From Talinum fruticosum (taxonomy: Eukaryota > Streptophyta > Magnoliopsida > Caryophyllales > Talinaceae): a DNA stretch of 64,000 nt. Made by a program: the position numbers and the translations under genes. Every line of letters starts with the position of its first letter. Positions within the stretch are counted from its first letter, which is position 1. Positions 46,838 through 60,413 of the stretch are shown one piece after another. The notes beneath the pieces are model-generated. The model saw only the letters and a program-made list of their open reading frames with translations. It was not told where the DNA came from and did not search any database. The stretch lies in the NCBI GenBank assembly GCA_021018815.1, contig JAITYX010000007.1:10540001-10604000 (forward strand), read 5' to 3'.

Positions 46838-49800
46838 ATGAAAGTGGCGGTGGTAGGTGGAGGGATAAGTGGATTAGGGGCAGCATATGAGCTAGCAAAG
46901 GCAGGAGTTCATGTGGAATTGTACGACAAAGAAAACTACATTGGTGGCCATGCCAAGACCGTTCATTTTGATGGTCTTGATTTAGACCTTGGCTTCATGG
47001 TCTTCAATCGGGTATACTATAATATCCTCCTATATTATGTTCATCTCATTCCTTTGTCATATCCCTTTCACTACTGCTGCTGCTACTACTACTACTGCAT
47101 TTCTATCTTAGGCTATTTTCAGAGTTTTTGTTCCGTCTGTCCATTTATACGGGTCTTTTTATTTTGAGAAGACACGTTTATAAAAATATACCCATATGAT
47201 CGGAAAAGTAACTTCAATTTATACTTGTTTATGTAAACGAGGACACAATACATCAAAGTTTAACACGTCATTGATTGCGTAAAGAATGAATTTATTCAAC
47301 ATATATGCGTGTCTTCCTTAAATAATTAATATGGATGAATTATTATAGGTGTAATAATTTTATTAGGATCAATTTTATTATTTGACCCCATTTATTATCA
47401 TTTGTTGTCTTAAAAGACATACACAAATGAAAGTTAATAATCTTTTTATCAACAAAATTGATTAAATTGTGCAGGTATAAAAATCATGTATATATAATTT
47501 GTGACGTCCAAAAAGAAAAAAAAAAGAAAAAAATTGGGACTAATATTTGAAGAATTATTGAAAATTAAGTACCTAAAGATTACTAACATTAGCCCCGAGG
47601 TGATTAGCCTCGGTGATGGGGTTTCTGATCATCGAGCATTTCACCAATGACGATAGGGGCAGTGACTATGGAGGGTGTTGGTGGTTGTAATGGCGGGATA
47701 GTGGATAAGTAAGGTTAGGTGTTTTTTCCTTTCAAAAATAAAAGATAGACTAAGAATGATAAAATGATTTTGATAAATACAATAATAATCATGGTAAAAT
47801 AGGATTTAAAAAACGACATATTACGTATCCAACGGACTTCCTGCAAGATATTTGTTCAACCCCTACCCATTTATTCTAAGGACGATCAAACCACCTAATT
47901 AAATCATAAACAAAGGCATGAGATGAGACAATTTATGGAGAACCTTTAAACATATTGTCGACTCGAAAAAGCACACCCCCTTTGAAACCAACCCACCCCT
48001 TAAAATGAGAAAGAATCACCGAATTAAAAGATTTAAAGATTAGTCCCTACTTCTCATATTGTTATTGAGTTTCTCGATAATCACTTGCATGTCTCCAAAC
48101 ATCCTAAGTCCAGCCGCCTTAATTACCTCCCATGCATCATGAACTTGTTACGATAAAGAATCTTTTACAGTAACAGATTGCATCTTACTAATCACCATTT
48201 CAAACCAAGCACGACTACTGCATAACCTTTCCATTTCCTGATCATGAGCTTCATCTACTCGATTTTGGAGATGAATAGCACTAATAGTCAAAAACATCAG
48301 TTAAAATTATGCTAGAAGACCCCTGAGAGGGAATCTCCTATAGTAATGCCTCTCAATTACCACCATCAAAATCACTTTCTTAAACCACCTTCATAATTTG
48401 AGACGAGTCAAAGTCTTCGTTGCGCTCAAAAGTTGGCCATGTCCCTTTCCAGTATCAAAACTCATCAAATCATATTCGTCATTAAAATGTACATAAATGT
48501 TTTTATGTGGTGCCTAACTACAAATAAATGTTTTTTTTTATAGAAAAACTACAAATAAATGTTAAGTTCAAGGTATTGGAAAATTAAGTTAAAAAACTAA
48601 GGTTTAAAAGCTAATACCATCGCTAAACCCGAATCTATATCAATAGTTTAATATTTTACTCTGTAATAATCATGGTTACCAAATCTGGAAAGAATCAACA
48701 TTGAGAGTTTTTGAGGTTAGAATCAATTGACCTCATTGATTAAAAATAATTCTGAAATGAGAATCAGCCAAAAAAAAAAAAAAGAAATCTGAAATGATCA
48801 AAGTAGTCAACTTATGGAGCGAGATGGGGTCTTCTCTGTCTCCATATTCGAATCTCATCAATGTACTGTTGATCTCTCTGTCTCTCTCTATCTGAGAAAT
48901 TTACATCAGAATTGGGGGAAAAATCTGTTTGTAAGACACAAGTATGGTATGATTACTGGGTATGTTGTATGCATCTTAGTACCGATTTTACGCGAATTGC
49001 TTCTGGATTGGTGTTTTTGGTACCGGGTCAAAATAAAAAAATGGACTTGTTGCAGGAAGATTTCGTCAATTATCGGAAAATTAGGTTTAATTTGCGGACA
49101 TAATAATATCTGGCTTGAATAAGTTTAGACTTCATACTAATTATGGAAGGTATTGGTGGAGTTCACTTAACTTCAGGAACTCCTTCAAAAGATTTAAAAA
49201 ATACGAAAATACATAATAAGCGTTTTTATGTTCTTTGGGTTCTAGAATTCCAGGTTATCATATATGTAAGGCAATCACATTTTGGTAAAGATTTATTTGT
49301 GCTATTTTAAGGATTACATGAAGCAAGAGCGAAATTTGCCTAGGAGGCGCAGTATGCCTCCTTCCTTGGAGTGGAAGTGTCACAATCTGTCCAAAATCAG
49401 TTGAGCTCAACTTAACAATTATATGAATTTAGATGGCAAAGAGACTCTTCTGAGCATTATAGTGCAATCAGTATCCAGAAGGGTTCTACTCTAGCAAAGA
49501 GTCTTAATGATATCTGTCCCAGCAGTTATGCTAATGTCTAGAGGTATTGTGAAAAATTTTCTCTTGGAGTTGAGCTCGGGAATCAGGAATGGGGGTGTGG
49601 ATTCGAGGTTTTGCTATGGCCATTTTGTGTTTCCTCTGTAGGTTATCTCATTAATTTATAGTGTCCAAGAGTCATATTGTGTGGGCCTTTCTGAGTTAAG
49701 GCATAGCTGCATTGACTTGAAATGGAAGTACCACTCACAGATAGTTGATCAAGTCTAGTTTCTGGCCCTTTGAGGAATCATTTGAGCTCTGTGGCAAATA

Positions 49801-52800
49801 TAATTATGAAGGTTCCCTCTGGTTTCCCTCAGTATGTATCAGGTAGCTAACAAGTTCTACTGTCAGCTATTATTGATGTGCAACTACATTCTCCCTTCTG
49901 CTTTTGTAGGCTGTAATCCTCTGTCTAACTTTGGAACTGTTTACATGTTGGGCAGGTTACATATCCAAATATGATGGAACTCTTCGAAAATCTTGGCGTT
50001 GACATGGAAATCTCTGACATGTCATTCTCAGTCAGTTTAGATGAAGGACGGGGATGTGAGTGGGGAAGCCGAAACGGGTTAAGTGGTTTGTTTGCACAGA
50101 AGAGTAATGCAGCGAACCCCTACTTCTGGAACATGATTCGAGAAATAATCAAGTTCAAGGATGATGCGATCTTGTAAGCCGTTCTGGCCTTCCCTTCTGA
50201 TTTTAGTGCTGGCTCTGGGTTTTTCCCCTTCTTCAAATGTTTTTCTTTTTCCTTTCCTCCATTATCTGAGTTAAGCATATAGGAGCCATAGATACTGGTC
50301 CCTTAACTTGTCAATTCAGATATTAGCAAAGAATCAAAGAAAATGAATAGATGCAATATTACAGGCTTATAGCACTTATTCTTTTCTCAGGTCTCAAGAG
50401 CTAGATTAGAGTGGCATCAGTTGTATTTTGCATTAACTTTATGCTTCTCTTTCTGTGACTTGCAAAAATTGAAATGCTGTTTTGCTTATGTTGATCGTCA
50501 GAATGTCCACTCCCATGGATGCATGACTTACTATGTTTCATTATTCCTTGTGGCGTTGATGATTCACTCCTTCCTTAAGGTACCTTGAAGAGCTTGAAAA
50601 CAATCCAGACATAGACCGCACTGAAACTCTTGGTCATTTTATCAAGTCAAGAGGTTATTCCGAATTGTTTCAGAAGGCTTATCTTGTAAGATCGCCAATG
50701 TCTGGTTTGGCTGGTTAATGTATTATTATGCTAACTGTTTTGGCTTGTTAATTTATTATTATGCTATCTTATATTGTGTTCAGCAGGAACTGATATGAAA
50801 GTTTTGTAGGTTCCCATGTGTGCATCCATCTGGTCTTGCCCTTCGGACACAGTGATGAACTTTTCTGCTTTTTCAATACTCTCTTTTGTCGCAACCATCA
50901 CCTGCTTCAGGTTTATCAACAAAAATACACCAACTATTGACTTCTGTTTCCATCCCTGCTTTTCTAAATACATGAACATTGGCTGCTGACAGTTGTTTGG
51001 CCGTCCACAATGGCTGACAGTTAAAGGGCGCTCACATAACTATGTGAATAAGGTTTCAATTACTCTTCGTGCATGATACCTCATGCAACTTCTATTTGGC
51101 AATAAATGGCATTCCTTGTCTGCCATGTATTTACCTTATTGTCCTCTAACTTACGTACGGTATATTTTTTAGGTTGTCAAAGAGCTAGAGGTTAGAGGAT
51201 GCCAAGTAAAAACCAATTGCGAAGTGCATTCTGTTTCCACCAATGACGAGGGTGAGTGATCACATTTAAACACAGTTTGAGAAATGTCTGAACATCTGCG
51301 AATGGAATATCATATACAACCTCTGCTATTCAAACCCTTATCTTACAGTATTCAGAGAATAAAAATCATATCTTCAGGCTGAAGGATCTGTATCTGTAGC
51401 TTTTCTTCAAAAATCATGTGGTTTAGTGGCAAGCCATCTGGGGTAGTTGATTTAAACTGTAGTACATACATGCCAACTGAGGCACTCTTATATACTTTGG
51501 AGGTTAATGCATAACCATATATATTTGAGCTGTAGAGCTTAAATATACACCTTCTAAAATGCATTTTGGAATGAAGAAACCTGGTTTATTTTACTTCTTC
51601 ATGTAGCCTATGATTAGATGCAATCATCTCAACATTGATACTTGAGGATAAAAATGCCTTCCTTCCTGATTCGTGGACCATAATTCTGACTTCTTTTTGG
51701 CCCTTGATATGTCAGTAATTTTTATTTGTCTCATGAATATCACCACTGCTTTCACAGGTTGTACAATATTTTGCAGTGACGGTTCACATGATGTATATGA
51801 TGGATGCATTATAGCTGCTCATGCCCCGGATGCTGTAAGAATATTGGGAAAAGAAGCAACATATGATGAAATCAGGATACTCGGTGCATTCCAATATGTT
51901 TACAGGTAAGACTTCCCATCAAGACAGTCTGTTGGATGTGCTTTTAACTGTTGTATTATCTTGGGACACACAAATTCTTGAAATATAGTTATGAAGATGT
52001 TATCAGCTTGAGTAGTTTCTTTGAGCACCGTAAAAAGTCATGCTCTGAAAGAGTCAGCTGATCATCTATTCAGTCCAGCTGGCATGTAACTGTCTTCAAG
52101 TAGTTTACGCATTGATCTCCATCCCATTGTCACTTGATTTTTGTAATTACCATGACTGGAAATTCAGAAACTTCATGGAAGACATTTGTTTCTTTAGTCT
52201 GTGCCCCATGGCTTCCCTATATCCTACCTGTTTGCCTCTTGAATGGGGGTAAAAACCAGTGGCAGATCCAGAAAATTTTCTTTATGGAATTCCTCTGTAG
52301 TCTATTCTAGGCCCTTAAAATGTGTTGCAAAAGTCTATGGGGTCCTTATATACTATGATTTTTTTTCCTTCACCAGTTTAATATAGAAATCTAAGCAAAG
52401 TTTTCTTTTTGGTGGGGTCCCAGGATCCCATTTCTTTGTATGTAGCTCCGACTGTAAAAATGTTAATGCTTTTCTTTTTTAACTTATTGAGATCAATAAG
52501 CATTTTGCAATTCTCTCTGGGCAGTGATATATACCTGCATCATGACAAAAACTTCATGCCTCAAAACTCAGCAGCGTGGAGTGCCTGGAACTTCCTCGGC
52601 AGTACAGACAGTAAAGTGTGTCTGACATACTGGCTAAATGTACTGCAGGTATGTCTTCTCTCACTATCAGATATCATTCTGTACGTAAAAAGTTTATAAA
52701 TAAACTGAGACCCATTTAATCTCATGGATCTTCATAATTAAGGCTTCATATCTGACTTATTTACATTGAAATTCTTTATTACCCTATCTGCATGGAACAT

Positions 52801-55800
52801 TAGGTGGTATGATGAGTACTCTACTACTACCTGGTTAACTCGTTAACGAATACAGCTTGGATTAGTTACATCTAAAGTCAGCACTGGAATCAAAAGCTAT
52901 ACTGATTAAGGTTCCTGATTTTTCACTAGATTTTCTTTGCTAGTGCAACATTCCAGCTGTGGCTTTTAATCTACTATGTTTTTCTAATTGTCTTATTCAG
53001 TTCTTAAATTAAACTCCTCATGATTTTCATTCTATGTTTTTTGAGCATGCAGAATATTTGTGAGACAAGTAAACCTTTTCTTGTGACTCTTAATCCACCT
53101 CATCCCCCGAAGAACTTGTTGCTGAAATGGTCAACTGGTCATCCTGTACCCTCCGTTGCGGCAACAAAGGCTTCACTTGAGCTCACTAGTATTCAAGGGA
53201 AGAGAGGAATTTGGTTTTGTGGAGCATATCAAGGTAAGTGTCAACTCAAAGAAGTCTATAATCATCTATAGATGATATGCAAGTCTCTATGTACACGACC
53301 AAATCTGCCACAATAAAACCGGAGGATTCGAAATTTTGCTTTTGCTTCTTTACCAATATCAGAACCTTTATTAGTTTCTGGATTGCTGGTTTTCTGCTCC
53401 CTTAAGTCATGTGTTATTTCTTTTCCATAACTTTCAGGTTATGGCTTCCATGAAGATGGATTGAAGGTAAAGGTCTTGCTGATTCTTCTTCTCAACTCAG
53501 ATAAATATGTCTCTCTATAAGTTGTCCCTCTCTTCTATGACAGGGAAGGCGATATGCAACCTGCCCTCCCTACTCCCTTGATCTTGCTTTCGCAAGAAAC
53601 ACACGGGGTTGTAATGTTTAGGAACTAGTTCCCATTCGGAAGATGTACATGAGGCCTTTCGCAATATGTAACATAGTACTTTAACTACAACTATTTCTCA
53701 GGCTGGCATGAGTGCTGCACATGGTTTTCTTGGAAGACGTTCCAGAATTCTAACAAACCCTAAACAGATGGTGCCTTCTTGGACAGAAACAGCGGCTTGC
53801 CTTTTTGTAACAAGATTCCTCAGCAATTTTATCACTGCTGGTTGTTTGATGTATGTTCTAACCCTTTAATATGTCTCACTTTTTAGCCTTGTCATTATTG
53901 TTTGATGTCCACCCAATCATCAATGACAAATTAAGGGTCATACAAATCTTATATGAATTATCCTCATTCGTCAAGTGTCAGTGTGTCACATGGCCACTTC
54001 ATTTGGAAGAAACATTTTTGACTTCCATTTTACCTCTATTTATTCTCTACTAGACTACTAGCAATTGTAAAGTCCTTGTTTTTTTTGGCATAATGGTCAC
54101 CTTTAATCTCATTAGGAAATTCTTCTCAAAAAATCTTGATATTCCCTTGCATGACTGTGCAATACATCGTTCCTTATCTAGTTTTCTGTTGGAGCTATGA
54201 AAGTGGGGTTTTTCCACATAGGCAAAAAATGAGGCCTTGAGCATGCATATTAGCTACGGAGTCAGATCACCTTTTGCCAACTGGTTTTGGTTTGGAACCT
54301 TGCTGGGCTTGCATGCATTGTTCCTTTGTCTAAGGCTCAATTCATCTGAAAGTTTTACATTTCTGTTGTTAGTCTGATTTTCTTCTGAACATTTTCATAT
54401 GTAACAGTTTTCTGGAGGAGGGAGGCACCATTCTGACCTTTGAGGGCTCGAACAAACACTGTAATTTGAAGGTTGCTCTAAGGATTCACAATCCTCACTT
54501 TTACTGGAAGGTAGCCCTCCTTGGTTGCGGTGCCATTTCTTCTGCAGTGAGTATCAAGAGCTAATGAGCATCGAATACTGTTGACAGGTTGCTACAGAAG
54601 CTGACTTGGGCCTTGCAGATGCTTTTATCAATGGAGACTTCTCATTCGTCGACAAAAACGAAGGTCTTCTAAACCTTTTCATGGTAAAGGACAGGCTTCT
54701 AGAACCTTTGTCAATATATACTATCATTGCATTCTAACTTCTTGTTTGGAAAATTCTACTTTGCAGATCTTTATTGTCAATAGGGATTTGAACTCTTCTG
54801 CCCTAAGCGTAAACAAAAAGAGGTACGTCTATGTGCTGGGCTGGTATTTTAGATGAGCATGTCATCAAGCCATCGCCCATTCTCCTATTGATAGATGATT
54901 TATGTTTCATTGTTACCAGGGGTTGGTGGACACCAGTGCTTTTAACAGCTGGAGTAGCTTCTGCAAGATATTTCTATAATCACGTTTCTAGGAGAAACAC
55001 GCTAACACAAGCTCGTCGGAACATTTCTCGCCATTATGACTTGGTAAGAGAAGTCAGCAATCTGCTTAGCTTTCGCACCTACGGGTGTTTGTAAGCCTCC
55101 TTTAGCTAACGAAATATGTTCACTTCAGAGTAATGAAATGTTCTCACTCTTTCTGGATGAGACAATGACATACTCTTGTGCCATCTTTGAGGTCAGACTC
55201 AAACTCCTTCAACATACTACTATTTTTTTTTTTTTTTTTGAAGGAAGGGGGAGCATTTTCATGGATCTGTTATCTGCTGTCCTTATGACCTTTTATTTGT
55301 GATTTCTTTGATGCGTTACAGTCAGAAAACGAAGACTTAAAAATTGCACAAATGAGAAAATTTTCTCATCTAATTGAAAAGGTGAGGATTCTCCATTGTG
55401 ATCTCCTGCACTGTTACCTGATGTTCTTGCCTTACAAACTTGTAACATTCATCTTGATATTAAATCTAGGCCAGAGTTGAAAAGCATCATGAAGTGCTTG
55501 AGATTGGTTGTGGCTGGGGAAGCCTTGCTATCGAAGTTGTAAGGAAAACAGGATGCCGATACACTGGCATTACACTCTCAGAAGAGCAACTGAGATTTGC
55601 ACAACAAAGAGTGAAGGAGGCTGGCTTACAGGTACCTTGGTCTTCTACCAGTACCTTGAACACTTAATTTGACTTTTTATATTTCCTTTTCATTTGTGAT
55701 TTCACATGCATATAGATATTCGCTATTTTCAATATGACCTCTCACTTTGCTGTACTAATATCATGAAAATTACACTATTTAATTACTTCTTTGATTGATG

Positions 55801-57311
55801 ATGGTGGACTCAATTTTGTTAAGTTTCTGGGGCCAGATTAGATCTTCGTGGTGTTTATCTGAGGCCAAGTTAGATCTTTGTTATTTTAAAACTTACTGGT
55901 TGAACCTTGTAGATGTTGTTAATGTGTCAGTAATTCTTGCTTCTTTTTTCGCTTAATCAATTGTTTTCTCTGCTTTCATATGGATTCTATTATGAGATGT
56001 TCTCAGGATCGCATACGGTTTCTTCTCTGTGATTATCGTCAATTGCCAGAGTTCCACAAATTCGATAGAATTATCTCCTGGTAAATCCTTTTTTTCTTTT
56101 CCCTTTTTTGGGGGTTGGGGGAGGGGTGGTGAAAGACACCTCTTAACAATCTAACCATTGTTCTTCTGTTTTGTGCTGTTTCTGTTGACTAGTGAAATGC
56201 TAGAAGCAGTGGGGCATGAATACATGGAGGAATTTTTCCACTCCTGTGACTCCCATCTGGCAGCAAATGGCCTTTTTGTCCTTCAGGTAATGCGCCAAAG
56301 ACAAACTTTTTGGAACTCCTACTTTCATGATATAGTCAGTCTTGCTAAGAGGAGATGATGTTGCATTCTCTTCAGTTCATATCAATACCAGATGAAAGGT
56401 ATGACGAATATCGAAGAAGCTCAGATTTCATAAAGGAATACATTTTCCCAGGTGGATGTCTACCTTCATTGAGCCGGGTGACATCAGCAATGGCTGCTGT
56501 ATCCAGGCTTTGGTATGTGCAACAGATGAAAACTACACGAATTTGAACAAATATTTACATCTTTTTGATCTCCTTTCATTCTCCACTGCTTTGTTTCTAG
56601 TGTGGAACATATTGAGAACATCGGCATACATTACTATCAAACACTAAGATGCTGGAGAAAGAACTTTCTGGAGAACCAGGAGTAAGTAATCTGCCAATCA
56701 GCTCAGCCCCTTTTCCATTCCATTTTCTAGGCAATGAGGATGTCGCCAAACTTTGAGATGACTGTCCTATTGGAAATTGCCCGGGCAAAGTATTGGTTTG
56801 ATTGGGTTAGGTTAGGTCCAAATGTGTTAAAGCACCTAGTTCAGATCAGATTTCACAATCTGGTATGCTACTTGTTTGACAAACGAGCATGTCAAGAAAT
56901 GCAATCAATATCGATACAAAAACCTATACATACCCATGTTATTTCACTTCATATCATTCTAGTACAGACTGTACATACCTGATTACCTATTCATTCTAGA
57001 TCTAGCTGCTTACTAATATTACCTCAATTTCAGCAAAATCATTGCACTTGGGTTCAATGAGAAGTTCATCAGAACATGGGAATACTATTTCGACTATTGT
57101 GCTGCTGGATTCAAGACTCGGACACTGGGGAATTACCAGGTGCTTCTCTCATGAATGTCAGATATCTGCAAAATTAGCTATTTTCCATTAGAACTTTTTA
57201 CCCCCGAACCTAACTTTGAGATGTCATGTAATGCAGATTGTGTTCTCGCGACCTGGAAATTTGGCCGCATTTAGCGACCCGTACGAAGGCATACCTTCAG
57301 CAAATTGCTGA
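46838..57311 (+). CDS. CFA: Cyclopropane fatty acid synthase, copy 2 (24 exons, one frameshift)
   Basis: Joined exons encode about 866 residues, the usual plant length. They are 46838-47011, 49956-50173, 50580-50685, 50810-50910, 50993-51052, 51173-51251, 51758-51905, 52525-52648, 53053-53233, 53438-53466, 53702-53850, 54408-54510, 54588-54683, 54767-54822, 54920-55043, 55129-55191, 55322-55381, 55470-55631, 56007-56080, 56193-56286, 56376-56512, 56601-56681, 57034-57139 and 57237-57311. The N-terminal half is an FAD/NAD-binding oxidoreductase-like domain (VAVVGGGISGLGAAYELAKA). The C-terminal half is the SAM methyltransferase (VLEIGCGWGSLAIE, SCEMLEAVGHEY, IFPGGCLPS, WEYYFDYCAAGF) that adds a methylene to unsaturated phospholipid acyl chains. 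Start is at MKVAVV, the family start; an in-frame ATG 20 codons upstream (46778) is possible. Exon 4 is 101 bases, one short: after SAFSILSF the frame shifts and stops early in exon 5. Confidence 0.88.
47012..49955. other. Long intron 1 of copy 2 with an unknown antisense coding relic
   Basis: This 2.9-kb intron is by far the longest of the gene. On the minus strand at about 48300-48040 a nearly open stretch reads DEAHDQEMERLCSSRAWFEM and later AWEVIKAAGLRMFGDMQVII, interrupted by one stop. It looks like decayed coding sequence, perhaps transposon-derived, but the family is not recognised. The rest is AT-rich and non-coding. Confidence 0.4.
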
Positions 57312-59625
57312 TACTCAACCACAGGCACGATTTCAAGAATTTGAACATAGTGAGCATCTTTGAAAGGCATATTCATCCCATTCTTCTTTCACAGGACTTC
57401 ACAATTGAACTGCTGGTGCCTAAACCCAGTTTATTTGATTTCGCTGAATCGATCATGTACAAGTGTACAACATTATATACCATTCTTGCTTCACCCCTGT
57501 GTGATGGCAATTGCCAATGGGTGACATACACATCTCATTTTTGAACTTTGTTTTCCCCCTTAATTTTCTCATTGGATGAGTTCCAACTTCCCCATTTTTC
57601 TTTTATTTGTGTAGGTTGAATGTTGTTAAGGGTATGTTTCTGCTTTCCATTGATAAAGCATTTTTCTCATGGGAAAATGTGTTGTAACAAACATTGAATT
57701 TTAAGAAAATCGTGATTGGTTTAAGTATTCCTTGAGGTTTGCCCATGATCCATTTTAAATTTTTTTTTTTTTTTTTTGGTGCAGATGATCCATTTTAAAT
57801 ATAGTTTGATTATTTTTTCTATGTTTAATTTGACTTGGTTCAATAAGCATTTAAATTGACTTTTTTTCCTAAAGAAAAAAGTATATTCCATTGGAGAAAA
57901 TGATACGATAAACTAAAAATATATATCTATTTAAGTAACCAAGTTTTCTTAAACCCCACCCCGACAGCCAAAAGAAAAACTTTACAAGATGTAAAAATCA
58001 ACATAAGATGTGCAACTTCACACAAAAACAAATTCTCCAGCATTATTTGTAGTTGCTATTAAGCTAGGATTTCATCGCAATTAAACATCTTTTATAACTA
58101 TTCTTTTTTCAATTGAACACTTATAATATATATCGAGATTCATATTTATAAGTGTTTTGGCCTTTAGGAAATGGTTCATACAATCATAGTCAAAACATTA
58201 TTAATTGTTGATGGATCATCAAAATTTAAACCTATGACTAAAAAAAATTATCTTGCTCTCTTGCTTCTACTGGCCTCTTCGACTACCCTAAACTGTAAAC
58301 TCGTTCTATCTTCCCAGTTTATGCATCTTCGTTTTTAAGCTCAAAAACGTAACATTAACTTAAGCTTTCAAATGGAGGGAGGGCAGCTTCAATCTAGGAG
58401 ACTTGAGCCCGCGAGTTTGAAAAAATAGAGAAGCTGATAATCCACAACCCAAGCATCTTGACTGTGCAAGGTTTCCACTTTCAACAACTCCTCCTGTTGT
58501 GTGCTTCCTGCTTTCACAATCTACGGAAATTTAAAAGTAAACAGCTCTACCCTTGCAAGCAAAGATGCCGATTCTTGATCGTAGCTAAAAAAATGCCTAT
58601 TACTCCATGTCAAGTAAAGAAAAGTGTGTAAGAGGAATTTTGCTTTCAGTCCCTCGCAATCCAAGCTGAAATTATGTCCGAAATTGACAAAATGGACTAC
58701 AAATATATAGATTGCAGAATCTGCAGTTGAGCTTATCACAACTGAGCAGGTGAAAAGAACCCTCTTCATTACCTCGAATGATCATCCAGACACAATGGCT
58801 AGAACCCTTGGATCCAAAGTCATCATACATCTTGGGGATCGCATACACACTTCTAAGATCCCCACTTCTAAGAATAAGATGCTCCTATAACAGACCAACA
58901 CTTTCTCAGACTACAAAGACCAAGCGAGATTGATTCCATTCCCAGTTCCCAGACTCAACGGCAATCCCCAAGTACAGAAGAAAATAAAAACTCTCACCTC
59001 TGCAATTACAAAAGTCCCACCCCAGTCTCCACACATGAAAGTTGAAACACGAGAATGTTAGCAGGTAACCCGACATCCGCCTCCCTAAAGAGATTCAGAC
59101 ATTCAAAAGTTCTATATGTGAAGAAGACGAAGAAGACAGGGGCGAGCAATAGTTGACTATTAACTAAATCGATGAAGTGCAGCAAGTTTAAATGATATAG
59201 CCCTTACCAGCTGTTACAAGAAGCAGCAAACTATGACATCATTTCATTTCAAATGACAGTCAGCTTTTTTCAGACAATGGTCACAGCTTCCGAGCCACTA
59301 CACATGATTAAACAGACTATTCCAGCCGCAACTATAAACACAGTCAATAAGCTATCTAGAGGATCAGGGATTTCTAAGAGAACAAAGGGAAGGAGCATAG
59401 TTACCAGGAATGCTCATAGCTTTCTTGCTACAGGTTTCTGGACCGTCATGAGTCATGATCCAAAATACATAGTTCTAAATTTGACCGATACATACCATTC
59501 AAATTCTTCCCTAATGATCCAAGAGGCATTCCTGGTTATTATATGGGAAGAGAAGATCAACAGCTAAAATCCAACACACTGAATGCAGCCCAAGTTAGCA
59601 ATTCCAGTCAGACCACAATTTGATA
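57312..59625. other. 3' UTR of copy 2 and intergenic DNA
   Basis: The first few hundred bases are likely the 3' UTR of the synthase. No gene is supported in the rest. Frames at 58521-58769 and 59253-59567 have no family motif. Confidence 0.4.
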
Positions 59626-59731
59626 GAAGTTAGCATTGCTGAGACCTTGATTGAGTTGATCAGTCGGAGCAAATGCAGGAAGTTAGCATTGCCGAGGCCT
59701 TGATTGGGTTGATCAGTCCGAGCAAATGCAT
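59626..59731. repeat. 53-bp tandem duplication
   Basis: Two units start gaagttagcattgc at 59626 and 59679 and share ccttgatt, gttgatcagtc and gagcaaatgca. They differ at five or six positions. The repeat lies about 680 bp beyond the RNA-binding-protein stop codon on that gene's 3' side. Confidence 0.85.
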
Positions 59732-60413
59732 TCCACCACCGGATGATATTCTCACCATCAAATCCATTGCATGTTTAACTTTCAGCCAAAACCAAGCTCT
59801 GCATGTAGCTGTGTGAACCCCTTGGGAACTTCAGCAACCTCTCCTGTACAACACAAGGGCAAATACAGGGAGAAAATGATTATGCCATCGTCAAAGCTTC
59901 AACTACCACTACGTTATCTCTAGCCATTATGAACTGATCAACCCAACTTGCTACTGCTGCAATCTCTACCAGTAAGAGGCTGACTAAATCTCTGTTTTTC
60001 CCACTCCACATGACAGAAAGTGATAATGATAGAGCAATTTTTCACTAGGCAAGCAAAAAATAAGCAAATTGAGTAAGTGAAAACAAGATAGCAAGTTGCA
60101 ATCAAATCAAACGAACACTTAAAATATAAGCTAATACAGCTTAAAGACTAAATACGTCAACAGAAAAGGTGCAGTAACACAAAGAGATACCAATGAGCAC
60201 ACCAAATACAAAACTACTCAGAATGACATAGACGAAGAAACCAGTACTCTAGAGAACTAATTATTATGATAAACTAGCAAGAAAAGAAACACTGAAAACT
60301 ACTGGGAATCAAGCAAGCCAGCCAGTCCCGAAGTATGCTTGAGCTCAAAATAGGCTATTTGCTCACTTGGAACATCAGACTATTGGTCCAAGATGACTGA
60401 GCCAGAAACAAAA
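59732..60413 (-). other. 3' flank of the RNA-binding protein gene, possible spliced 3' UTR
   Basis: On the minus strand a plausible acceptor (gttgtacag) near 59850 is followed by sequence that reads in one frame EVAEVPKGFTQLHAELGFG and then a stop. The block is less AT-rich than its surroundings and could be a 3' UTR exon or alternative end of the RRM gene. No other gene is seen. Confidence 0.3.
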
